DNA from: Elusimicrobiota bacterium | Lineage (GTDB): Bacteria; Elusimicrobiota; Elusimicrobia; UBA1565 | Direction of reading: 5' to 3' | Length of the DNA stretch: 64,000 bases | NCBI GenBank assembly: GCA_041660925.1 | Contig: JBAZVI010000013.1 | Span: 1-64,000, forward strand | Shown: positions 1 to 11,100 of the stretch, one piece after another | Layout: the number at the start of each line of letters is the position of its first letter | Numbering within the stretch: the first letter of the stretch is position 1 | Notes under the pieces: generated by a model | What the model was told of the DNA's origin: nothing | What the model saw: only the letters and a program-made list of their open reading frames with translations | Databases searched by the model: none | Translations under genes and position numbers: made by a program

Positions 1-123
1 CGCGCTATCGGGCTGCGACGGCGTCGCTCGTCGCTTACATAGCCGCAGCTATGCGCGCTCCTCGCTCCTTGTCTCGCTCCAATAGCGCGCGACCGGAGAA
101 CATGCTATTACTCGGACGGACTC
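1..123. repeat. Structured non-coding edge with nested inverted repeats
   Basis: No gene is supported here. An 8-bp inverted repeat (CGCGCTAT at 1-8, ATAGCGCG at 82-89) encloses a small hairpin (CATAGC/GCTATG at 38-53 with loop CGCA). The intervening bases are rich in CGCTC motifs. It may be an intergenic repeat or the end of a neighbouring transcript. The left edge is cut, so the full element cannot be seen. Confidence 0.4.
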
Positions 124-1050
124 CTAGCGGGGCTTGGGAAGGGGGGAGGCGGAGGCGGTGGTCTGGAAGCCGGACACGACGTTGAGGACGGCGGGATTGT
201 CCGCCATGGCCTGGACCAGCACGGGGTTCCCGAGCATCATGAGCGCCTGCGGGTTGTTCAGCGCGATCTGCGTCACGAGTCCCTGGTCGCGGATCATGGG
301 CTCGATCGCGGCGCAGTCGCTGAGCACCGTCTGGGTGAGCTTGCTGCCCAGCACCGCCTGGAGGGCGGGAGGGGAGGAGAAGGCGTCTCGGAAGCCCGCC
401 ATGAAGAGCTTCACGCCGACGGGGTTCTTCGTGTCGGAGAGGTGGTCGGCCAGGGCCTTGGAGTCGCCGCAGAACTTCTTGGCGGCCTTGCCGTTCATGA
501 AGCCGCGCACGACGAGGTCGTTGTCGAGCACGGCGCGGATGACGCGCGGGTAATGAAGCAGGCGCTGGAGGCCCTTCACGAGCAGGGAGCTCTCCGAGCC
601 CGTGCGCTGGGCGCGCGTCTCGTCCCAGCCGCCGAAGTTGCGCGCGAGGAGGTCCGCTTCCGCGGGGTCCAGCGGCTTGGCGCCGGCCGGGAGCGCCGGC
701 GCGGCCGCCGGAGGGGGTGTCGGACGCGCTGCGGGGGCTTGCGCCGCCGTCGCCGGTGCGGTCGGTGCGGCCTGCGGGTCGGGGATGAGGATGAGGGAGG
801 TCGGAGCGGCCTCGCCCGTCCCTCCGGCGCGCTTCTGGAGTTCACGGGCCAGCGCCCGGTCGTCCTGTGCGGCTTCGAAGACCGAGGGTCGTTCGTCCGG
901 GGAGGTCACGGGGGCGGAGACGGGACGGGGGGACGGCACGGCGGGTTTGCGCAGATTCATGAGGATGGCGACGGAGGCTCCGGCCGTCAGGAGCATGAAG
1001 AGGACCAGCAGGACCGCGAGGGGCGAAGACGAGGGGGCTTTCTCCGGCAT
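124..1050 (-). CDS. Membrane-anchored protein of unknown function with Pro/Ala-rich linker
   Basis: This is a 308-aa protein if the ATG at 1050 is used; a TTG at 1086 would add 12 residues. The N-terminus has one strongly hydrophobic segment (about residues 9-34), so it is probably a signal anchor leaving the rest outside the inner membrane. A Pro/Ala/Thr-rich linker follows (about residues 40-125), then a roughly 170-residue C-terminal domain rich in Leu, Ala and Asn. That domain repeats phrases such as NPQALMM, NPVLVQAMADNP and NPAVLNVV, suggesting short helical repeats. I do not recognise the family. The gene runs away from the PHP gene at 1155, with about 100 bases between their starts. 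Confidence 0.7.
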   Translation of the reverse strand: MPEKAPSSSPLAVLLVLFMLLTAGASVAILMNLRKPAVPSPRPVSAPVTSPDERPSVFEAAQDDRALARELQKRAGGTGEAAPTSLILIPDPQAAPTAPATAAQAPAARPTPPPAAAPALPAGAKPLDPAEADLLARNFGGWDETRAQRTGSESSLLVKGLQRLLHYPRVIRAVLDNDLVVRGFMNGKAAKKFCGDSKALADHLSDTKNPVGVKLFMAGFRDAFSSPPALQAVLGSKLTQTVLSDCAAIEPMIRDQGLVTQIALNNPQALMMLGNPVLVQAMADNPAVLNVVSGFQTTASASPLPKPR

Positions 1051-1142
1051 CTCCCCGAGTTTAACGCATGGGAGGGGCTTTCGCAACTGCCTCCCCTCCC
1101 TCTTCGAGGAGGACGGCGTGAGGGGAGGGGAATAGAAAATCG

Positions 1143-1148
1143 TAGAAT
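1143..1148 (+). promoter_or_regulatory. -10 element TAGAAT six nt before a start codon
   Basis: TAGAAT at 1143-1148 is followed by GGGGGC and then the ATG at 1155. No convincing -35 lies 17 nt upstream. The spacing puts the likely transcription start at or next to the start codon, as at 8108, 36084 and 45725. Confidence 0.5.
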
Positions 1149-1154
1149 GGGGGC

Positions 1155-2387
1155 ATGACGACGGAGACCTCCGGCCGGAAGCTCCCCGCCTGGGCCGTTC
1201 CCGCCGCGCTGTCGGCCTTCGTCCTTCTGGGCCGGCTCCTGCCGCTGCCGCCGCTCACGGACTTCGCGACGGGGAAGGCGGCCGTGGACTTCGCGCTCGT
1301 CTTCCCGCTCGGCTATCAGCTCTTCGCCCCTTTCTCCGCTCTCGCGGACCTCCTGACCTTGAACGCGCTGCCTCAGCATCTCGCCTGGCTGGCCTGGCTG
1401 CTGCTCGGCTGGTGGCCCCTGCGATGGGTTTTGCGGGAGCGCGGCCGGCCGGTCTCGCTCGCGCGCGAAGCGGGCCTCTACGCGCTCTGGCTCATCCTCG
1501 TCGCGGCCTTCCTCGCCTGGGCGACGCTCGCCCCCCGGCCGATGGCGCGTCTGCGCGCGGCCGACCCCGAGGTCCTCCTCTTCGACATGCACTCGCACAG
1601 TGCCCGCTCCTGGGACGGACGGCGCTCCTTCGGGCCGAAGGAGAACATGGAGTGGCATCGGGCGGCGGGCTATTCGGCCTCCTTCCTCACCGACCACAAC
1701 CGGGCCGAGGGCTCGGCGGAGGCGAAGGCGCTCTCCGGCGCGGGCCTGCGCTCGCTCTACGGCGTGGAACTGAGCCTCGACGACGCGCACGTCGTCGTGC
1801 TCGGGCCGAGGACGGAGCCGAGGCAGAAGGATTATGAGGACGGGCAGGCCGGCCTCGCCCGGCTCCTCAAGGATTGCGGCCCGAAGTACGGGGCGCTCTG
1901 CGTCATGAGCCTGCCCGAGTACCGGCGTCGTCGTTGGGAGGAGCGCGAGCGGCGCGTCGACCAGGGCGCGGGCGGCTTCGAGCTCCTCAACGGAACGCCC
2001 AAGGGCCTCGCCTTCTCCGCGTCCGACCGCGCGGCGGTCCTCGAGCTCTCGCGGCGGCGGAACCTCCCGGTCTTCGCCGCGAGCGACGATCACGGCTTCT
2101 CCCGCGCGGCGCCGGCCTGGAACGCCGCGCGCCTGAACGGACATGGGCTCCTGGGGGCCGATGCTCTCGAACGGTCCCTGCTCGCGCTTCTGAAGAAGGA
2201 GGGCTTCGGAGCGACGCGCGTCATCGCGCGCGCTCGCCGGGAGCCGAGTCCTCTCGCGCTTCCCCTCGAGCCCCCGCTCGCGCTCTGGACGCTCGTCCGG
2301 ACGCTGGCCCCGCTGCAGACCGCCGTGACGCTGCTCTGGCTCTGGGCGGCGTGGCTCGCCCTTGCGGGCGCGCGCCGCCGTTCTTAA
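1155..2387 (+). CDS. Membrane protein with PHP-type metallohydrolase domain
   Basis: The 410-aa protein starts with several hydrophobic stretches (about residues 11-125, perhaps four membrane segments). A PHP-like domain follows. Its metal-binding motifs are visible: DMHSH (residues 144-148), TDHN (179-182), GVELS (about 203-207) and ASDDH near residue 309. The C-terminus ends in another hydrophobic helix and a short basic tail. PHP domains are phosphoesterases using two or three metal ions; here the domain is held at the membrane. The substrate cannot be told from sequence. The ATG at 1155 is supported by the -10 box at 1143. The gene is monocistronic and convergent with the next one. Confidence 0.8.
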   Translation: MTTETSGRKLPAWAVPAALSAFVLLGRLLPLPPLTDFATGKAAVDFALVFPLGYQLFAPFSALADLLTLNALPQHLAWLAWLLLGWWPLRWVLRERGRPVSLAREAGLYALWLILVAAFLAWATLAPRPMARLRAADPEVLLFDMHSHSARSWDGRRSFGPKENMEWHRAAGYSASFLTDHNRAEGSAEAKALSGAGLRSLYGVELSLDDAHVVVLGPRTEPRQKDYEDGQAGLARLLKDCGPKYGALCVMSLPEYRRRRWEERERRVDQGAGGFELLNGTPKGLAFSASDRAAVLELSRRRNLPVFAASDDHGFSRAAPAWNAARLNGHGLLGADALERSLLALLKKEGFGATRVIARARREPSPLALPLEPPLALWTLVRTLAPLQTAVTLLWLWAAWLALAGARRRS

Positions 2388-2420
2388 GAACCAAACGAAG
2401 GGAAGGTCGAAGGAGAGCGC

Positions 2421-3284
2421 TCAGCCGGGAGCGTAAGGCGAGGATTTTCGGTCCTGGTAGCCGAGGGCGTCGACGAGGCCGTCGAAGTCGCCCTTGTCGC
2501 CGAACTCGCGGATCTTCGCGAGGTGCTCGAGGTAGTCGGCGACGAAGCCGGGCGCGTCGGACTTTCCGCCGCTGAACTTCCCGATCGTCACGCGCGACCA
2601 GCAGAGCTTCTCGCCCGAGGGGTCGGCCATCTTCAGCCACAGGTACTCGGTCTGGAAGGCGAGCTTCTCGCCTTTCTTGACCTCGATGGGGTTGAGGAGG
2701 CCGTGCTGGTGGTCGCGGGCGTGCGCGCCCTCGTGCACGGCGGTGGCGCCGGCGAGCTCGTCGCCGAGCCAGCGCTGAAGGGCCCGGAAGGTGCGGTTGA
2801 AGAGGATCGCGACCGCCGAGGCGTGGTCGTAGATGTAGGCGCCGATGACGCCGCCCTTGAGCTTGTCCCCTTCCTCGTCGTAGGCCATGAGGTCCTTGTG
2901 CTTCATCTCCCGGCCGTAGAGATAGGCGTCGATGAGCTCCTTGGGCGGCGGGACGTCGGCGACCTCGAGCCCCCGCTGGACGGTGCCCATGAGCGATTCG
3001 ACGTTGGCCTCGGTCTCGCGCACGGGCTTCTGCCAGCCGCGCGGGACGAAGGTCGGCATCCGGGTCGTGCGCTCGTTGGGCACGGTCTCGAAGAGGCGGG
3101 CGGCCAGCGCGTGGACATCCTGGCTGTCGAGAGTGGGGTTGGCGACCGCGTCCTTGAGCTCCTGGGTCTTGTCCTCGAGGTATTCGACGCGTCCCCCCTC
3201 TTCCTCGGCGGCGGCGGCGGCGGTCCCGGCGCGCGCGGGGAGCGCGAAGAACGGGAGGAGGACGGCGAAGAGGGCGAGCTTCAT
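2421..3284 (-). CDS. Secreted putative zinc metallopeptidase (HExxH protein)
   Basis: This 287-aa protein begins with a clear signal peptide (basic start, hydrophobic core, ALPARA-G cleavage near residue 19). The middle contains HEGAH at residues 184-188 in the context TAVHEGAHARDHQ. This fits the HExxH zinc-binding motif of zincin metallopeptidases, with Glu185 as the presumed catalytic base and the following His/Asp residues as possible third ligands. I do not recognise a named peptidase family, and the rest is charged and helical. It probably acts in the periplasm or outside the cell. A TATATA box lies six nt before the ATG, fitting a leaderless message. It is unrelated to the downstream carB except by position. 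Confidence 0.65.
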   Translation of the reverse strand: MKLALFAVLLPFFALPARAGTAAAAAEEEGGRVEYLEDKTQELKDAVANPTLDSQDVHALAARLFETVPNERTTRMPTFVPRGWQKPVRETEANVESLMGTVQRGLEVADVPPPKELIDAYLYGREMKHKDLMAYDEEGDKLKGGVIGAYIYDHASAVAILFNRTFRALQRWLGDELAGATAVHEGAHARDHQHGLLNPIEVKKGEKLAFQTEYLWLKMADPSGEKLCWSRVTIGKFSGGKSDAPGFVADYLEHLAKIREFGDKGDFDGLVDALGYQDRKSSPYAPG

Positions 3285-3290
3285 CCTGTC

Positions 3291-3298
3291 TATATAGT
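3291..3298 (-). promoter_or_regulatory. Probable -10 region of the HExxH gene
   Basis: Read on the minus strand the bases are ACTATATA, followed by GACAGG and the ATG at 3284. The hexamer TATATA lies six nt from the start codon. An alternative, TACTAT, would be eight nt away. No strong -35 is visible. Confidence 0.4.
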
Positions 3299-3330
3299 AA
3301 CGCGGGCGCGGGAGTCGTTCATGGCCTGGG

Positions 3331-3352
3331 AGACCCAGCGGCGTCTGGGTCT
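3331..3352 (-). other. Hairpin just past carB
   Basis: AGACCCAG at 3331-3338 pairs with CTGGGTCT at 3345-3352 across a 6-nt loop, immediately downstream of the carB stop at 3359. No T-run follows on the minus strand, so it is a weak candidate for ending the carAB transcript. Confidence 0.3.
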
Positions 3353-3358
3353 AAAGGC

Positions 3359-6668
<3,310 letters not shown>

Positions 6669-6676
<8 letters not shown>

Positions 6677-7820
6677 GTACTTTCCCGCGGGAGGGGTTGC
6701 GTGCGGCCATGAGCTCCTTGAAGCGGAGGAAGAGGTAGCGCGAGTCGTGCGGCCCCGCCGAAGCTTCGGGGTGATACTGGACGGAGAAGGCGGGCAGCTC
6801 GGCGTGGGCGAGGCCCTCGGAGGTGCGGTCGTTGAGATTCACGTGCGTCGTGCGCACCGCCTTGGGCAGGGAAGCGAGGTCCACGCAGAAGCCGTGGTTC
6901 TGCGTCGTGACCTCGACGCGGCCGGTGGCGAGGTCCTGGACCGGATGGTTGGCGCCGTGATGTCCGAACTTGAGCTTGAAGGTCCTGCCGCCGAGCGCGA
7001 GCCCGAGGAGCTGGTGCCCGAGGCAGATGCCGAAGAGCGGGACGCGGGCGGCCAGCAGGGCGCGGACGGTCGCGACCGCGTAGTCCAGCGGCTCGGGGTC
7101 GCCGGGGCCGTTGGAGAGCAGGACGCCGTCGGGCTCGAGCGCGAGGATGTCCTTCGCCGGGGTCGCGGCGGGGAAGACGCGCACCCGGCAGCCGCAGGAG
7201 ACGAGGCAGCGCAGGATGCCGCGCTTGACGCCGAAGTCGAGGACGGCGACGAGCGGCCGCCGGCCCGACGTCTTGGGGAGCGCCTCGAGGCCGTTGGGGC
7301 CGGAGGGGAGCGGCTCGTCCCAGTCGTAGGGCTCGGCGCAGGTCACGGTCCGGGCGAGGTCGCGGCCCCCGAGAAGGGGATGCGCGCGGGCACGGCGCAC
7401 GAGGCCCTCGGGACTCTCCGTGGAGAGCACCGCGCGCAGCGCGCCCTTCGCGCGCAGGCGCAGGGTCAGCGCGCGGGTGTCGACGCCCTCGATGGCGGTG
7501 ATGCCGTGGCGCCTGAGGAAGAGGTCCAGGGGCTCGACGCTGCGCCAGTTCGAGGGCGCGCGGCAGAGCTCGCGCACGACGAAGCCCTCGAGTTCCGGGC
7601 GGCCGGACTCGTCGTCCTCGTGCGCGACGCCGTAGTTGCCGATCTGGGGGTACGTCATCGCGACGAGCTGGCCCTTGTAGGAGGGGTCGGTGAGGACTTC
7701 CTGGTAGCCCGTCATCGAGGTATTGAACACGAGCTCGCCGGCGGTCTCCCCGCGGGCGCCGCATGAAAAGCCCCTGAAGACGGTACCGTCCTCAAGGGCC
7801 AACCAAGCGGGTGTTCTCAT
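6669..7820 (-). CDS. carA: Carbamoyl-phosphate synthase small (glutaminase) subunit
   Basis: The 383-aa protein hydrolyses glutamine and passes ammonia to CarB. The N-terminal small-subunit domain starts with [15 protein letters not shown]. The C-terminal class I glutamine amidotransferase has the nucleophile Cys266 in GICLGHQ and the catalytic His-x-Glu in YHPEAS. The ATG at 7820 was chosen because CarA homology begins there. A well-formed promoter (TTGCGG, 17 nt, TACAAT) lies just upstream, and CGAGGA before the ATG is a plausible ribosome binding site. The open frame continues upstream without homology. It heads the two-gene carAB operon, which is separate from the superoperon at 16.7-32.7 kb. 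Confidence 0.98.
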
Positions 7821-7834
7821 TCCTCGGCAACGGC

Positions 7835-7863
7835 ATTGTAGAAAATTTCGAGCGCCTCCGCAA
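7835..7863 (-). promoter_or_regulatory. carAB promoter
   Basis: On the minus strand TTGCGG (7863-7858) is followed by a 17-nt spacer and TACAAT (7840-7835). The predicted start lies about 7 nt on, leaving a leader of only about 7-10 nt before the carA ATG at 7820. That is too short for a PyrR-type attenuator, so no leader regulation of carAB is apparent. Confidence 0.7.
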
Positions 7864-8107
7864 AACGGAGCAGCGGCCCCGGTCCGCGGACCCAGGTTGT
7901 CGAAAGGACGCGGCGGCGGGCTCCGTACGCGCGCGCGAAGCCATGCGCGCGCCCGCGCGTCGCGCGCGGGCGGCGACGGGGACGGCCCCCGGTGGAGAGG
8001 CCGCGGCATGGGGGAGGGGGGAGGGGCCGAAGGGCCCAGGGAACGGGGGTGCGGACGGCCTCCGGCCTGGGCCCCATCCGGCCCTGTGGGGGGAGGGGGG
8101 GCGCCCC
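7864..8107. other. Non-coding divergent region between carA and the RNB gene
   Basis: About 240 bases without a supported gene, very rich in G and C. GGGCCCAGG at 8032-8040 and CCTGGGCCC at 8066-8074 form a 9-bp inverted repeat, with smaller GGCC repeats inside. G-runs cluster near 8010-8030 and 8086-8101. The open frames that cross it on both strands look like composition artefacts. Confidence 0.5.
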
Positions 8108-8113
8108 TATACT
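8108..8113 (+). promoter_or_regulatory. -10 element TATACT six nt before the RNB-fusion start
   Basis: TATACT at 8108-8113 is followed by ATCGTC and the ATG at 8120. A start about 7 nt downstream would fall on the A of the ATG, giving a leaderless mRNA. There is no recognisable Shine-Dalgarno sequence, and the -35 region is only G-rich. The box also supports ATG 8120, and hence the signal peptide, as the true N-terminus. Confidence 0.6.
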
Positions 8114-8119
8114 ATCGTC

Positions 8120-11100
8120 ATGCGCACGGGGAAACGGATGCTCGCTCTCGTCCTCTCGCTGGGCCTGCTCGCCCCGGCGCTCCGTGCGCAGGTCCGCAGC
8201 ATCGCCGTCGAGGCGGCGCCTTCCGCCCCCGCCGTCGTCCCGCAGGGCGCCGGGCTCCCGCAGGCGATCTCCCTGCCTTCCCAGGCCCTCGGCGCGGGGC
8301 TCGCCCTTCCCGCGCCGGCGCCGCTGCCGAAGCTCGTCTCGCCTTCGGCGGCCGCGAAAGCCGCCCCCGCTCTCTCGCTCCCCGCGCCCGCGGCGGCGAC
8401 GAGCGCGAAAGTCGCGGGCATCGGCAAGATCTCCGCCGCCGCTCCCTCGACTCCGCTCGGGACGGGCGTGAACGCCGCGTCCGCCGCGATCGAGGCCGCG
8501 GCGGGCACGGCGTTCGGCCGGAAGGTCCGGGCCATCGCGGCCGGCGTGGCGGAGGCGGGGAAGACGCTCTCCGAGCCCGGCGCCGACGGCGGCAAGGCGG
8601 CGGCCGGCGCGCAGTTCCGCAAGCTCACCGACGAGGACGAGGGGGAGAAGGAGGACTTCGCCTCCCTGCTCGAGGAGAGCCTCTCCGGCTGGGAGTCGGG
8701 CAAGGCCGGGAGCTCTTCCGACGGCGCGGAGATCCTCCAGGGCGAGATCGAGGGCGTCGATTTCAACGAGCGGCAGCTGCACCGCGTGAGCCGCACGAGC
8801 GCCGCGCTCGAGAAGGCCGTGGCCGTCGCCGCCGGGACCGTCTTCCAGGGGGCCGTCCTCCAGGTGCGCTCGCGCGGCTCCTCGGCCCGCCTGACGCACA
8901 GCGAGAGCAACCCCGACTACGACCTGATGGCGCGCCTCCCCGAATCCTGGACGCCGGAGCAGGCGGCCGAGGCCGTCGAGAAGAACCTCCCCGCGCTCAA
9001 GGCCGCGCTCGCCGCGAGCGTGAGCCGCGAGACCGCCGGCTTCTTCCCCGGCGTCGCGACGAGGGTCTCCGTCGACAACCCGGTGCCGCTCTACGACCCC
9101 GCCGACGGCAGCCGGGCCGTCGGCGTCTACATGTTCCCGGTCCACGTCGCCGGCCCGACGGGCCTGCTCATCGACGCCGACGTCACCTTCACCCGCCGCC
9201 CCGAGTACGCCAACGACTACCCCGTCTACTTCGCGGCCCAGCTCGCCGGCGTGCGGCGCCTGGGAGGCGAGGCCGCGGCCGCGAAGGTCCTGCGCGACAT
9301 CCGCCTGGCCAAGCGCCTCTTCACCGACGCCATCGGCTCCTACAAGCCGTGGCGCGGCGGGCCCAGCGGCGTCGGCGTCGAGCAGATGGTCATGCAGTCG
9401 GGCCGGGTCTCGGACGCCGACAAGGGCCGCACGGTGCTCGAGGTCGGGAGCTTCGACAAGTTCATGGAGCGGGTCTACGCCGCCGCCTTCGACGAGGACG
9501 GACGCTCGCGCGGCTTCAAGAAGGCGAAGAAGGCGTGGACCGTCCACAACGCCTTCATGCGCCCCGACAGCTTCGTCGAGCTCATGAGCGAGGGTTCGTG
9601 GAACCGGCTCGCACAGTCCGCGCGGCTCTACCGCGAGGCGAAGTTCGTCGGGCGTCCGATCGCCCTCGCGGCCCTGCGCTGGGAGAAGCCGGCCCCGGCC
9701 CCCTACGTCCGCCCCGAGGAGCGGGCGGTCCCCGTGCTCGAGACGGCCGCGCCGAAGACGCTCGCCCTGCGCATGACCTCCGCGCTGCGCCTGCTCAAGA
9801 CCCAGCACCTCGTCGCCGCGGTCCTGCGCGACCTTAAAGAGGAAGGTCTCGAGGTCGAGAAGCACCGCGTCTCGCTTCAGCGTCTCGAGGGGAAGAACGT
9901 CTACACCATCGCCCTCCAGCTTCCCGCCTCCGCCGACCTCGAGAGGTCCTCGCAGCTCCTGAGCGCCGCGCTGCGCGCCGAAGAGCCCGGGGCCGTCGTC
10001 GAGCCGGCCCCGGCCGAAGGAGCGCTCAAGGTCGCGGACGCTCAGCTTCAGATCAAGCCCCACGCCGGCCCTGGCGCCCGCGAGGCCGTGGAGCGCGCGG
10101 CCGGGCGGCTCGCGCGCCGGCTCGGCCTCGGCCGCCCGGAGGTTTTGGAGCGCACCGACGAGAAAGGCGTCTACAACGTCGGCTTCTCGCTCGAAGGGCG
10201 CGATCACGACTCCTTCTCCGCGGCCGCCGTCGAGTTCTTCAAGAAGGCGACGGGCGTCCTGCTCGCGGCCATCGCCTACCCCACCGCCGGCGAGCCGGCG
10301 AAGGCGGCGCCGGACGGCGCGGCGCCGGGCGCCCTGACGCTCGAGATGCTGGAGCGCTTCACGCAGAACGGGCCCGCCCCGGCCGCGCGCGGCGACGCCT
10401 ACCTCTATGCGCAGGGCGCCAAGGTCCTGCCCGCGGGGCTCGAGGCCGCGGGAGCGGCGCGCGCCTACGAAAACCTCGCGACCGAGGGCCGCTACAGCCG
10501 CACGCACACGATGCTCCTTCGCCGCAACGGCCGCTCCTACGTGATGCTCGAGAGCTTCAACGAGGAGGGGATGCCGGTCATGCGCCCTGTGAAGGTCCCC
10601 GCCCGCTACACCCAGGGCCTCGTCACCGACACCCTCGTCGAGGTCTCCTACGACGAGCAGGGCATCCGCGGCCTCACGCCCGTCGGCGGCTACGCCGCGG
10701 ACGTCGTCATCGGGCGGGCCGCGCGCGCTCCCGACGGCGCCCTGCGCCTCTTCCCGCTCTTCGCGGGCGACACGGCCAAGGCGCTCTACGCGCCCCTCTC
10801 CATCGCGGGCGCGGCGCCCAGGGAGGGCGAGATCCTCCAGGTCTTCGTGCGGCCCGTGCGCGGGGGCTATGAGGCCGTCCCGCTCATGGCTCTCGGCACG
10901 GAGCTCACGCCCGAGATCGCCGCCCGCGAGATCGCGCTGCGCCACGGCGCGCGCGGCTACTTCGAGGAGGCGGTCGTCCGCCAGGCCGAGGAGATCGGCC
11001 GCTCCCAGGACCCGGCCGCCGACTTCCGCCGGATGAAGGAGTCGAAGGGCCGCTCCGAGGACCTGCGGGAGCTCCCCTTCGTCACCATCGATCCCGTCGG

